A stretch of 64,000 bases of DNA. Source: JBCBTD01 sp039818825. Lineage in GTDB: Bacteria > Pseudomonadota > Alphaproteobacteria > Geminicoccales > Geminicoccaceae. The translations under genes were made by a program, and so were the position numbers. Numbering within the stretch: position 1 is the first letter of the stretch; each line of letters opens with the position of its first letter. Positions 46,000-54,746 of this stretch are shown here, in pieces. The stretch lies in the NCBI GenBank assembly GCA_039818825.1, contig JBCBTD010000014.1:1-64000 (forward strand), given 5' to 3'. The notes below the pieces were generated by a model. That model saw only the letters and a program-made list of their open reading frames with translations, searched no databases and had not been told where the DNA came from.

Positions 46000-46902
46000 A
46001 TGAGCAAGCTTCGGCAGATCGCGTTCTACGGCAAGGGCGGCATCGGCAAGTCGACCACCTCGCAGAACACGCTCGCAGCCCTCGTCGAACTCGATCAGCG
46101 TATCCTCATCGTCGGCTGCGATCCGAAGGCCGACAGCACGCGTCTCATCCTCAACGCCAAGGCCCAAGGCACGGTGCTGCATCTGGCCGCCGAGATGGGC
46201 TCGGTCGAAGACCTGGAGCTCGAGGACGTGATGCGTACCGGCTACAAGGGCATTCAATGCGTCGAGTCGGGCGGTCCCGAACCCGGCGTCGGTTGCGCCG
46301 GCCGCGGCGTCATCACCGCCATCAACTTCCTGGAGGAGAACGGCGCCTACGACGACGTCGACTACGTCTGCTACGACGTGCTGGGCGATGTCGTTTGCGG
46401 TGGCTTCGCGATGCCGATCCGCGAGAACAAGGCGCAAGAGATCTACATCGTCATGTCTGGCGAGATGATGGCGCTCTACGCTGCCAACAACATCTCCAAG
46501 GGCATCTTGAAGTACGCCAACTCCGGCGGCGTCCGGCTCGGCGGTCTGATCTGCAACGAGCGGCAAACCGACCGCGAGGTCGAACTCGCGGAGGCGCTGG
46601 CCGCGCGGCTCGGCTCCAAGCTCATCCACTTCGTGCCACGGGACAACGTGGTCCAGCACGCCGAGCTGCGCCGGATGACGGTGATGCAGTACGCACCGGA
46701 AAGCCAGCAGGCGGCGGAGTACCGCGCTCTGGCCGAGAAGATCCACGCCAACTCCGGTCAAGGCGTCGTGCCGACGCCGATCACCATGGAAGAGCTCGAA
46801 GAGATGCTCATGGAATTCGGAGTGATGCAGAGCGAGGAAGATCGGCTCGCAGCACTTGCCGCCGCCGACGCTGCGGCCGCCGCCGAAGCGGTGCCGGCCT
46901 GA
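46000..46902 (+). CDS. nifH: Nitrogenase iron protein NifH
   Basis: 300-residue Fe protein, the ATP-driven electron donor of nitrogenase. It has the P-loop FYGKGGIGKSTTSQN near residue 10, the cluster cysteines in GCAGRGVITAINFLEE and YDVLGDVVCGGFAMPIRENK, and the arginine of GCAGRG that DraT can ADP-ribosylate in other alphaproteobacteria. The C-terminus carries an Ala-rich tail (about 15 residues beyond the usual end). The sequence is of Mo type. It is the first gene of the structural operon, followed by nifD after 36 bp. Confidence 0.99.
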   Translation: MSKLRQIAFYGKGGIGKSTTSQNTLAALVELDQRILIVGCDPKADSTRLILNAKAQGTVLHLAAEMGSVEDLELEDVMRTGYKGIQCVESGGPEPGVGCAGRGVITAINFLEENGAYDDVDYVCYDVLGDVVCGGFAMPIRENKAQEIYIVMSGEMMALYAANNISKGILKYANSGGVRLGGLICNERQTDREVELAEALAARLGSKLIHFVPRDNVVQHAELRRMTVMQYAPESQQAAEYRALAEKIHANSGQGVVPTPITMEELEEMLMEFGVMQSEEDRLAALAAADAAAAAEAVPA

Positions 46903-46938
46903 GCCTCTGGCCTCGGTTTCTCTGCAGGAGAGCGGTCT

Positions 46939-48420
46939 ATGGACTTGGACCAGGAAGCGACGGCGGCGGTGAACGAAGACCTCATCGCCGAGATCCTCGA
47001 AGCCTACCCCACGAAGGCGAAGAAGAACCGGCAAAAGCACCTGGGCGTCGCCCAGCCGGCAGCCGACGACGATCCGGCGGCCGGTGCGACCTGCAACATG
47101 CCGAAGTCGAACGTGCGCTCGGTCCCCGGCGTCATGACCATCCGCGGTTGCGCCTATGCCGGCAGCAAAGGCGTGGTCTGGGGGCCGATCAAGGACACCG
47201 TCCACATCAGCCACGGGCCGGTCGGCTGCGGCCACTACTCCTGGGGCCAGCGGCGCAACTACTACACCGGCACGACCGGCGTCGACAGCTTCGTGACCAT
47301 GCAGTTCACCACCGACTTCCAGGAGAAAGACATCGTCTTCGGTGGTGACAAGAAGCTGGGGAAGACGATCGACGAGATCACGGCGCTGTTTCCCTTGGCC
47401 CAGGGTGTGAGCATCCAATCCGAGTGCCCGATCGGGCTGATCGGCGACGACATCGAGGCGGTGGCACGGCAAAAGAAGGCTGAGACCGGCAAGCCAGTGA
47501 TCCCAGTTCGCTGCGAGGGCTTCCGCGGTGTCTCGCAGTCACTTGGCCATCACATCGCCAACGACGCGATCCGCGACTGGGTGCTGGAAGGCGGCGATGA
47601 GCCGGCCGGCGCCGTCGAGCCCGGACCCTACGCCATCAACGTGCTGGGCGACTACAACATCGGCGGTGACGCCTGGGCCAGCCGGATGCTCCTGGAGGAA
47701 ATGGGCCTCGAGGTCGTCGGCAACTGGTCTGGCGACGCCACCTTGGCCGAGGTCGCGCGGGCGCCCAAGGCCAAGCTCAACCTCATCCACTGCTATCGGT
47801 CGATGAACTACATCTGCCGGTACATGGAGGAGAAGCACGGCATCCCGTGGATGGAGTACAACTTCTTCGGGCCGAGCCAAATCGCGGCGAGCCTCCGGGC
47901 CATCGCCGCCCGGTTCGATGAGACCATCCAGGCCAACGCCGAGGCCGTGATCGCCAAGTATCAGCCGATGGTCGACGGCGTCGTCGCCAAGTACCGGCCG
48001 CGGCTCGAAGGCAAGTCCGTCATGCTCTACGTCGGCGGCCTCCGTCCTCGCCACGTCGTCACCGCCTACGAGGATCTGGGCATGGTGATCAGTGGCACGG
48101 GCTACGAGTTCGGGCATGGCGACGATTACAAGCGAACCGGCGCCCACGTGCAGCCTGGAACCCTCATCTACGACGACGTCACCGGCTACGAGCTCGAGAA
48201 GTTCATCGAGCGGCTACGCCCGGATCTCGTCGGCTCGGGCATCAAAGAAAAGTACCCGGTGCAGAAGATGGGGATCCCGTTCCGGCAGATGCACAGCTGG
48301 GACTATTCTGGCCCCTACCATGGCTATGACGGGTTCGCGATCTTCGCGCGCGACATGGACCTAGCCATCAACAACCCCGTTTGGAGCCTCTTCGACGCGC
48401 CTTGGACCGAGGCCGCCTGA
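46939..48420 (+). CDS. nifD: Nitrogenase MoFe protein alpha subunit
   Basis: 493-residue NifD, the subunit that holds FeMo-co and half the P-cluster. I see P-cluster cysteines in GPVGCGHYSW and SECPIGLIGDDIEAVA, the FeMo-co cysteine in IHCYRSMNYICRYMEE and the histidine block MHSWDYSGPYHGYDGFAIFA. The length fits Mo-type NifD, not VnfD or AnfD. It is followed by a hairpin of 33 bases and then nifK. Confidence 0.99.
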   Translation: MDLDQEATAAVNEDLIAEILEAYPTKAKKNRQKHLGVAQPAADDDPAAGATCNMPKSNVRSVPGVMTIRGCAYAGSKGVVWGPIKDTVHISHGPVGCGHYSWGQRRNYYTGTTGVDSFVTMQFTTDFQEKDIVFGGDKKLGKTIDEITALFPLAQGVSIQSECPIGLIGDDIEAVARQKKAETGKPVIPVRCEGFRGVSQSLGHHIANDAIRDWVLEGGDEPAGAVEPGPYAINVLGDYNIGGDAWASRMLLEEMGLEVVGNWSGDATLAEVARAPKAKLNLIHCYRSMNYICRYMEEKHGIPWMEYNFFGPSQIAASLRAIAARFDETIQANAEAVIAKYQPMVDGVVAKYRPRLEGKSVMLYVGGLRPRHVVTAYEDLGMVISGTGYEFGHGDDYKRTGAHVQPGTLIYDDVTGYELEKFIERLRPDLVGSGIKEKYPVQKMGIPFRQMHSWDYSGPYHGYDGFAIFARDMDLAINNPVWSLFDAPWTEAA

Positions 48421-48433
48421 ACCCGCTCCCGCT

Positions 48434-48466
48434 CGCCGGCGCTGGGCCAAAGGGCCAGCGCCGGCG
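48434..48466 (+). promoter_or_regulatory. Hairpin in the nifD-nifK gap
   Basis: CGCCGGCGCTGG and CCAGCGCCGGCG form a 12-bp perfect GC stem; inside are one mismatch and two more pairs around an AAA loop. There is no T run after it, and nifK follows 59 bases downstream, so it is more likely an mRNA stability or attenuation element than a terminator. Confidence 0.65.
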
Positions 48467-48525
48467 CCTTCTCCCACTCGAGTGCGCGTTCCTCTCTGCG
48501 GACGCCCCGGCGAAGGATGACGACC

Positions 48526-50064
48526 ATGCCGCAGTCCGACGACAAGGTGCTCGACCACGCCAAGCTCTTCCAGGAGCCCGAATACGCGGCGATGCTGGAG
48601 AAGAAGCGGCTCGACTACGAGTGCGGCCATCCGGACGACATGGTCCGCGAGATCGCCGACTGGACCAAGACCTGGGACTACCGCGAGCAGAACCTGGCGC
48701 GGACGGCGCTGACCGTGAACCCGGCCAAGGCCTGTCAGCCGTTGGGCGCGGTTTTCGCCGCCGCGGGCTATCGCGGGTCGATGAGCTTCGTCCACGGCAG
48801 CCAGGGCTGCGTTGCGTACTACCGTTCGCACCTGTCGCGTCACTTCAAGGAGCCGGTCTCGGCCGTGTCGTCGTCGATGACGGAAGATGCCGCGGTCTTC
48901 GGTGGGCTCAACAACCTCGTCGACGGGCTCGCCAACACCCACGCGCTCTACGCGCCGGAGATGATCGCCGTCTCGACCACCTGCATGGCGGAGGTCATCG
49001 GCGACGATCTGAACTCGTTCATTCAACAAGCCCGGGGTAAAGCGGCGATCCCCGACGAGATGCCCGTGCCGCATGCGCACACACCGGCATTCGTCGGCAG
49101 CCATGTCGACGGCTACGACAACATGCAGAAGGGCATCCTCGAGCACTTCTGGGAGAGCGCCGAGCGGAACGCCGGCGACGGTCTGAACATCGTGCCGGGC
49201 TTCGACGGCTTCGCCGTCGGCAACATCCGCGAGCTGCGGCGGATGTTGGGCCTGATGGGTGTCGAGGCGACGATCCTCTCCGACGTCTCCGACGTATACG
49301 ACACGCCGTCGGACGGCGAGTTCCGCATGTATGCGGGCGGCACGACCAAGGACGAAGTCAAAGCAGCACTCGACGCCCGCGCGACCCTGTCGCTTCAGGA
49401 GTACTGCTCGCGCAAGACGTTGGACTATTGCAGCAGCAAGGGCCAGGAGACCCGGGCGCTGCACTACCCCTTGGGCGTCGCCGGCACCGACGAACTCTTG
49501 ATGACGGTCGCCGAGTTCACCGGCAAGCCGATCCCGGAAAGCCTGCGGCTGGAGCGCGGGCGCCTCGTCGACGCCATGGCCGACAGCCAGTCCTGGCTGC
49601 ACGGCAAGACCTACGCCATCTACGGCGATCCCGACTTCGTCTACGCCATGGCTCGGTTCGTCATGGAGACCGGCGGCGAACCGCGCCACTGCCTCGCCAC
49701 CAACGGCTCGAAGGCGTGGGGCAAAAAGATGCGGTCGCTGCTCGACGGCTCGCCATTCGGCCAGCAATGCCAAGTGTGGCCGGGCAAGGACCTCTGGGCG
49801 ATGCGCTCGCTCCTGGTCACCGAGCCGGTCGACCTGCTGATCGGCAATTCCCACGGCAAGTACCTCGAGCGTGACACTGGCACGCCCTTGCTGCGGCTGA
49901 ACTTTCCGATCTTCGACCGCCATCACCACCACCGGTTCCCGCTGTGGGGCTACCAGGGTGCCTTGAACGCGCTGGTGCAGATCCTCGACAAGATCTTCGA
50001 CCGGCTCGACGCCGAGACGGGCACCCTCGGCGAGACCGACACCTCGTTCGATCTGACCCGCTGA
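48526..50064 (+). CDS. nifK: Nitrogenase MoFe protein beta subunit
   Basis: 512-residue NifK, which holds the other half of the P-cluster. I chose the ATG at 48526 because the AGGA Shine-Dalgarno at 48513 is 9 bases ahead; the ATG at 48517 touches it. Conserved blocks are NPAKACQPLGAVFAAAGYRG, FVHGSQGCVAYYRSHLSRHF, SSMTEDAAVFGGLNNLVDGL and VSTTCMAEVIGDDLNSFI with the P-cluster cysteines. Downstream nifE starts after 23 bp. Confidence 0.98.
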   Translation: MPQSDDKVLDHAKLFQEPEYAAMLEKKRLDYECGHPDDMVREIADWTKTWDYREQNLARTALTVNPAKACQPLGAVFAAAGYRGSMSFVHGSQGCVAYYRSHLSRHFKEPVSAVSSSMTEDAAVFGGLNNLVDGLANTHALYAPEMIAVSTTCMAEVIGDDLNSFIQQARGKAAIPDEMPVPHAHTPAFVGSHVDGYDNMQKGILEHFWESAERNAGDGLNIVPGFDGFAVGNIRELRRMLGLMGVEATILSDVSDVYDTPSDGEFRMYAGGTTKDEVKAALDARATLSLQEYCSRKTLDYCSSKGQETRALHYPLGVAGTDELLMTVAEFTGKPIPESLRLERGRLVDAMADSQSWLHGKTYAIYGDPDFVYAMARFVMETGGEPRHCLATNGSKAWGKKMRSLLDGSPFGQQCQVWPGKDLWAMRSLLVTEPVDLLIGNSHGKYLERDTGTPLLRLNFPIFDRHHHHRFPLWGYQGALNALVQILDKIFDRLDAETGTLGETDTSFDLTR

Positions 50065-50087
50065 GCCCCCAGCCGGAGGGTCACGCC

Positions 50088-51551
50088 ATGCGAGAGACGT
50101 TGGATGCGCGAGTGCGGGACGTCCTCGTCGAGCCCGCCTGCGCGCAGAACGTAGCGAAGGCGCCGGACGAGCGCGCCAAGGGCTGCACCAAAGCGCTGGT
50201 GCCTGGTGCTGCTGCTGGAGGCTGTGCCTTCGACGGTGCCAAGATCGCGCTGCAGCCCATCGTCGACGCTGCGCATCTGGTCCACGGTCCGCTGGCCTGC
50301 GAGGGCAACGGTTGGGACAACCGCGGTGCGGCGTCGTCGGGCTCGAAGCTCTATCGCACCGGCTTCACCACTGACCTCAGCGAGCTCGACGTCGTCATGG
50401 GCCACGGCGAGCGCAAGCTCTACCGCGCCATCCGCGAGGTCATCGAGACCCACGCCCCACCTGCCGTCTTCGTCTACACCACTTGCGTGCCTGCTCTCGT
50501 CGGCGACGACGTCGCCGCCGTCTGCCAGGCGGCGGCCGAGCGCTACGCCACCCCGGTCATCCCGGTCGAAGCACCAGGCTTCGTCGGCTCCAAGAACCTC
50601 GGCAACAAGCTCGCCGGCGAGACGTTGCTCAAGCACGTCATCGGCACCGTCGAGCCCGAAGAGCCTGGTCTCACCGACGTCAACATCGTCGGCGAGTTCA
50701 ATCTCTCGGGCGAGCTTTGGCAGGTGAAGCCGCTGCTCGACCGGCTCGGCATCCGCATCCTCGGCGCCATCACCGGCGACGCACGCTACCGCCAGGTGGC
50801 GATGGCGCACCGTGCGCGGGTCACGATGCTGGTCTGCTCGAAAGCGCTGGTCTCACTGGCCCGCAAGCTCGAGGAACGCTGGGACATCCCGTGGTTCGAG
50901 GGCTCGTTCTACGGCATCGAAGACACCTCGAACGCGCTGCGAACGCTCTGTGGCATGCTCGTCGAGCGTGGCGCGCCGGGCGACCTCGTCGAACGGGCCG
51001 AGGTGCTGATCGCCTACGAGGAGGCGCGCACCTGGGCCGCGCTCGAGCCCTACCGCCCGCGCGTCGCTGGCAAGCGCGTGCTGCTCTACACTGGCGGCCA
51101 CAAGACCTGGTCGGTGGTTGCTGCCCTGCAGGAGCTGGGCATGGAGGTGGTCGGCACCTCGGTGCGCAAGTCCACCGAAAGCGACAAAGCCCGCATCAAA
51201 GAGATCATGGGCGACGACACGCACATGTTCGAGAACATGGCGCCGAAGGACATGTATCGGGCGCTGAAGGCGGCCGAGGCCGACGTCTTGATGTCGGGCG
51301 GCCGCAGCCGCTTCGTCGCCCTGAAGTCACGGACGCCCTGGGTCGACGTCAACCAGGAAAAGCACGAGGCCTACGCCGGCTATGTCGGCATGGTCGAGCT
51401 GGTGCGGGCCATCGATCGCGCGGTCAACAACCCCATGTGGGCCGACGTCAGGGCACCGGCGCCATGGGACGAAGGCTTCCAGCCGAGATCGGTGTCGGCG
51501 GACCCGTTGCACGTCGTCGGCAGCGATCCCTCAGATTTCGAGGACTGCTGA
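50088..51551 (+). CDS. nifE: FeMo-co assembly scaffold NifE
   Basis: 487-residue NifE, the alpha subunit of the NifEN scaffold on which NifB-co is matured to FeMo-co. Its frame runs with AERYATPVIPVEAPGFVGSK, LTDVNIVGEFNLSGELWQVK and PWFEGSFYGIEDTSNALRTL; cluster cysteines lie in GPLACEGNGWD and YTTCVPALVGDD. I chose the ATG at 50088 (Shine-Dalgarno CCGGAGGG). NifN follows with 1 base between. Confidence 0.97.
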   Translation: MRETLDARVRDVLVEPACAQNVAKAPDERAKGCTKALVPGAAAGGCAFDGAKIALQPIVDAAHLVHGPLACEGNGWDNRGAASSGSKLYRTGFTTDLSELDVVMGHGERKLYRAIREVIETHAPPAVFVYTTCVPALVGDDVAAVCQAAAERYATPVIPVEAPGFVGSKNLGNKLAGETLLKHVIGTVEPEEPGLTDVNIVGEFNLSGELWQVKPLLDRLGIRILGAITGDARYRQVAMAHRARVTMLVCSKALVSLARKLEERWDIPWFEGSFYGIEDTSNALRTLCGMLVERGAPGDLVERAEVLIAYEEARTWAALEPYRPRVAGKRVLLYTGGHKTWSVVAALQELGMEVVGTSVRKSTESDKARIKEIMGDDTHMFENMAPKDMYRALKAAEADVLMSGGRSRFVALKSRTPWVDVNQEKHEAYAGYVGMVELVRAIDRAVNNPMWADVRAPAPWDEGFQPRSVSADPLHVVGSDPSDFEDC

Positions 51552-51552
51552 G

Positions 51553-52920
51553 ATGGCGAAGCTGGTCCCGCAGCGCCAGGCGGTCAGCACCAACCCCTTG
51601 AAGTCGAGCGCCGCCCTCGGTGCCGCCACGGCCTATCTCGGCGTCGAGGGCGCGATGCCACTCCTGCATGGCGCCCAGGGCTGCACGGCGTTCGCACTGG
51701 TTGCCATGGTCCGCCACTACGACGAGCCGATCCCGCTACAGACCACGGCCATGAACGAGCTCTCGACCATTCTCGGCGGCGCCGAGCAGGTCGAGGCGGC
51801 GATCGACAACCTTCGGCAGAGATCCTCACCCGCCCTGATCGGCATCGCCTCGACGGCCCTCACCGAGACCCGCGGCGAGGACGTGCCTGGCGAGCTCCGC
51901 GACTTGCGGGCGCGGCGGGGTGACCTCGACGACACGGCGATCGTCTACGCCGCCACGCCTGACTTCATCGGCGGGCTGGAGGACGGCTGGGCCTGTGCAG
52001 TGACGGCACTGATCGACGAGCTGGTGCCCGCCAGCGACCGGTCGTCCATTGGTCAGGTGAACCTGTTGGCCGCCAGCCACCTGACACCCGCCGACGTGGA
52101 AGAGCTGGTGTGGCTGGTCCGTGCGTTCGGGCTCCGGCCGATCATTTTGCCCGACATCTCGACCTCGCTCGACGGCCATGTGGACGAGGCTTGGCGTGGG
52201 ACTGCCCAGGGCGGCACCACGCTCGCCGACATTCGCCGCATGGGCGAGAGCATGTGCACGCTCGTGGTCGGCGAGAGCCTGCTGCCGGCCGCGGATCGCC
52301 TGCGGGCACGCACCGGCGTCCCGGTCCACGGCTTCGCCTCGCTGACCGGCCTGCGAGCGGTGGACGGCTTCGTCGATACCCTGATGACGCTGGCCGAAAC
52401 CACAGACGCCCCGGCCGAGGTCAAGCGCGCGCGTAGCCGGCTGGTCGACGCGGCGCTGGACGCGCACTTCCACATTGGCGGTCTCAAGGTTGCCATCGGC
52501 GCCGACCCGGACCTGCTGTTCGGACTGGGCGATGCGCTGGTCGGCATGGGCGCCGAAGTCGTCGCTGCCGCCTCGACATCATGGTCCAATCCGGTCCTGG
52601 CACAACTCGATGCGCCCGAGGTCGCGATCGCCGACCTCGGCGAGCTCGAGCGCCGTGCTGCCGCGGGCGGCGCCGAGATCCTGATCACCCACGCCCATGG
52701 CCGCCATGCGGCGCGGCGGCTGGGCCTGCCGCTCGTGCGGGCCGGGTTTCCGATCTTCGATCGCCTCGGCGCGCAGGACGTCTGCCGGGTCGGCTATCGC
52801 GGCAGCCGCGCTTTCCTCTTGGAGATCGCCAACGCGGTACAGGCCGAGGCGCACGACCCGCGCCCGGCCGACTTCGGTGCCGCTCCCGTCGCGCAGGAGT
52901 TCGAACATGCAAGCCCGTAG
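51553..52920 (+). CDS. nifN: FeMo-co assembly scaffold NifN
   Basis: 455-residue NifN, partner of NifE. The start MAKLVPQRQAVSTNPLKSSA and blocks AMPLLHGAQGCTAFALV and TTAMNELSTILGGAEQVEAA are typical; the C-terminus has LPLVRAGFPIFDRLGAQDVC and RVGYRGSRAFLLEIAN. The end overlaps the nifX start by 14 bp. It follows nifE directly, so the two subunits are made at equal rates. Confidence 0.97.
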   Translation: MAKLVPQRQAVSTNPLKSSAALGAATAYLGVEGAMPLLHGAQGCTAFALVAMVRHYDEPIPLQTTAMNELSTILGGAEQVEAAIDNLRQRSSPALIGIASTALTETRGEDVPGELRDLRARRGDLDDTAIVYAATPDFIGGLEDGWACAVTALIDELVPASDRSSIGQVNLLAASHLTPADVEELVWLVRAFGLRPIILPDISTSLDGHVDEAWRGTAQGGTTLADIRRMGESMCTLVVGESLLPAADRLRARTGVPVHGFASLTGLRAVDGFVDTLMTLAETTDAPAEVKRARSRLVDAALDAHFHIGGLKVAIGADPDLLFGLGDALVGMGAEVVAAASTSWSNPVLAQLDAPEVAIADLGELERRAAAGGAEILITHAHGRHAARRLGLPLVRAGFPIFDRLGAQDVCRVGYRGSRAFLLEIANAVQAEAHDPRPADFGAAPVAQEFEHASP

Positions 52921-53425
52921 ACTTGGCCTCGTCGACACGGCAGACGGAACGTCCGACGCGGGTGTCGACCGCAAAGCGCCGACGCTGAAAGTCGCCATCG
53001 CCACCAACGACCTCCGCTATCTGGACGCGCATTTCGGCTCGGCCAAACACTTTGCGATGTTCGACGTCGGCGCCGACGGCTGGCGCTTCGTGGAGGTCGT
53101 CGCGTTCGACGACGTGACCGGCGAGGCAGGCCGGCACCCCGAAACCGAGGACCGGATCACGCCGAAGGTCGAAGCACTTACCGGCGCGGCGCTGCTGTTC
53201 GTCCTGGCGATCGGCGGGCCGGCTGCCGCCAAGGTCGTCCGCGCCGGCATCCACCCGATCAAGGTCAAGGAGCCCGAACCGCTCGGTGCCATCGTCCTGC
53301 GCGTCCAGAAGATGCTCAAGGGCAAGCCGCCGCCATGGCTGCGAAAGGTCCTCGGGCGGCCACGCGCGACCCGCGACTTCGTCGACGATGCACAGGAGGC
53401 ACCTGATACCGAGCTGGCGCGATGA
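52907..53425 (+). CDS. nifX: FeMo-co carrier protein NifX
   Basis: 172-residue NifX, which carries NifB-co or the VK-cluster between NifB and NifEN. The domain is KVAIATNDLRYLDAHFGSAK, then FAMFDVGADGWRFVEVVAFD, with the TGAALLFVLAIGGPAAAKV block. I chose the ATG at 52907. It has a C-terminal extension of about 40 residues (LKGKPPPWLRKVLGRP). It overlaps both nifN and the DUF269 gene, so it is well embedded in the operon. Confidence 0.93.
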   Translation: MQARRLGLVDTADGTSDAGVDRKAPTLKVAIATNDLRYLDAHFGSAKHFAMFDVGADGWRFVEVVAFDDVTGEAGRHPETEDRITPKVEALTGAALLFVLAIGGPAAAKVVRAGIHPIKVKEPEPLGAIVLRVQKMLKGKPPPWLRKVLGRPRATRDFVDDAQEAPDTELAR

Positions 53426-53898
53426 CCGCGATCGCCGCCATCGCCACCCGCGGTGGCCACCTCCCGGAGAGCCCGTTCCTGAGGCAACTCGTCCAAGTGA
53501 TCCGGGCCGACGACAGCTTCGGCAGTTGGGACGGGCTCAGCGACACCGATTTGTTGGCCGACTTCGTCGTGACCAAGGAGGAACGCCGCCAGATCCCGAT
53601 CATCGGCGAGCCGGATCCCGAGGTCATCTGGCGGATGGAACAGTTCTACGCCGCGATCGGGCTCGTCGTCGGCCGCCGGACCGATTGCATGGCCAGTCCG
53701 ATGAGCCGGATCACGTGGGAGGGCTTCGGCCGCGTCGTGCTGCTTGCCGGCCAGCTGGTCGTGCTCTCGCGCCACGTCCGCGACGTGCACCGCTTCGGCT
53801 TCGAGAGCTTCGCGGCACTCGCGGCCGAAGGCGAGCGCCTCGCCCAAGAGGCAACCGCCATGATCGAGCTGCATCCCGAGGTGGCGCGCGGCGGCTGA
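53422..53898 (+). CDS. NifX-associated nitrogen fixation protein (DUF269)
   Basis: 158-residue DUF269 protein. It starts at ATG 53422, overlapping the nifX stop (ATGA). Family blocks are ESPFLRQLVQVIRADDSFGS and LVVGRRTDCMASPMSRITWE. Proteins of this family always sit next to nifX and are of unknown biochemical role. The small DUF683 protein often found after it is not present here. Confidence 0.92.
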   Translation: MTAIAAIATRGGHLPESPFLRQLVQVIRADDSFGSWDGLSDTDLLADFVVTKEERRQIPIIGEPDPEVIWRMEQFYAAIGLVVGRRTDCMASPMSRITWEGFGRVVLLAGQLVVLSRHVRDVHRFGFESFAALAAEGERLAQEATAMIELHPEVARGG

Positions 53899-53934
53899 TC
53901 GGCTGTCAGCTTCACCCCATCGAGGAGAACCATC

Positions 53935-54234
53935 GTGCCGATCACCGCGTCGACCCGCGACGGGCGGAGCTACACGCCCGAGTTTCTGGTCGCCATCGAC
54001 CCCGCCAAGTGCATCGGCTGCGGCCGCTGCTTCAAGGTCTGCAGCCGCGGCGTCATGCGCCTGGTCGGTGTCGACGAGGACGGTGCCTTCGTCGAGATCG
54101 ACGATGAGGACGACGACGAAGTCGAGCGCCTGGTCATGACGCTCGCTGACGCCGGCGGCTGCATCGGCTGCGGCGCCTGCGCCCGGGTTTGCGCCAAGGG
54201 CTGCCAGCAGTTGGAGCCCGCCGAGTGTGGCTGA
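53935..54234 (+). CDS. fdxB: Ferredoxin III, nif-specific (FdxB type)
   Basis: 99-residue 2[4Fe-4S] ferredoxin. The two motifs are CIGCGRCFKVC near residue 26 and CIGCGACARVC near residue 77, separated by an acidic insert (DDEDDDEVERLV), as in the nif-specific ferredoxin III family. The GTG start at 53935 has the Shine-Dalgarno AGGAGAA. Last gene of the structural operon; a new promoter follows. Confidence 0.93.
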   Translation: MPITASTRDGRSYTPEFLVAIDPAKCIGCGRCFKVCSRGVMRLVGVDEDGAFVEIDDEDDDEVERLVMTLADAGGCIGCGACARVCAKGCQQLEPAECG

Positions 54235-54315
54235 GTGGCGACGCGCGGCTCTGTCGCAAAGCTCTCAATGTCGGGAAGTCGCCCGATCCATCAGCTGCCG
54301 CGCTCAGGCGTTACC

Positions 54316-54330
54316 TGTTGAAAAACAACA
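54316..54330 (+). promoter_or_regulatory. Imperfect NifA activator-like site before the iscA-like gene
   Basis: TGT-TGAAAAACA-ACA has only 9 bases between the half-sites instead of 10. It ends 11 bases before the -24 element, closer than normal. It may be a weak site or may be chance; IHF binding to the A run is another possibility. Confidence 0.3.
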
Positions 54331-54341
54331 TGAATCCACTC

Positions 54342-54357
54342 TGGCACACCACTTGCT
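54342..54357 (+). promoter_or_regulatory. Sigma-54 (-24/-12) promoter of the iscA-nifV-fix-mod operon
   Basis: TGGCAC-ACCAC-TTGCT is a perfect -24/-12 match. It lies 58 bases before the iscA-like ATG at 54415 and probably drives all genes up to modC, which are linked by overlaps or short gaps. Confidence 0.9.
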
Positions 54358-54414
54358 ATCGTTGATTCGTACGCGGCCCACGAAGCCCGCCCATCGCCGA
54401 GGAGAGCCGACGAG

Positions 54415-54735
54415 ATGCTGGCACTGACCGAGAGCGCGAGAAACGCCATCAAGACCGCGATCGAAGACGCCGCGGCGCCGGTGGCTGGCCTACGGATCTT
54501 GGTGCAGACTGGAGGGTGCGCCGGCCTGCGCTACGGCATGGCACTGGAACACGGACCTGCAGAGGACGACACCACGCTGGAGTTGGACGGCCTGACGGTG
54601 CTCGTCGACCCGGTCAGCCGTCCCTTGCTGGAAGGCGTGACGGTCGACTTCGTCTGCAATGTCGATGCATCGGGCTTCGTCTTCGACAACCCGAACGCGA
54701 GCGAACGCTGCGACTGCGGCAAGTCGTTTTGCTGA
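54415..54735 (+). CDS. IscA/HesB-like iron-sulfur carrier
   Basis: 106-residue A-type Fe-S carrier, as in the nif-linked IscA. The three conserved cysteines are in QTGGCAGLRYGM and the end CDCGKSFC. It could move [Fe-S] clusters to nitrogenase proteins. First gene of the operon behind the sigma-54 promoter at 54342. A NifU C-terminal-like gene follows 11 bp later. Confidence 0.92.
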   Translation: MLALTESARNAIKTAIEDAAAPVAGLRILVQTGGCAGLRYGMALEHGPAEDDTTLELDGLTVLVDPVSRPLLEGVTVDFVCNVDASGFVFDNPNASERCDCGKSFC

Positions 54736-54746
54736 AGGCGCGCGCG

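Noticed and set aside
54250..54275. TGT half-sites upstream of 54316 as NifA sites
   Set aside because: No ACA at the 10-base spacing was found for these half-sites.
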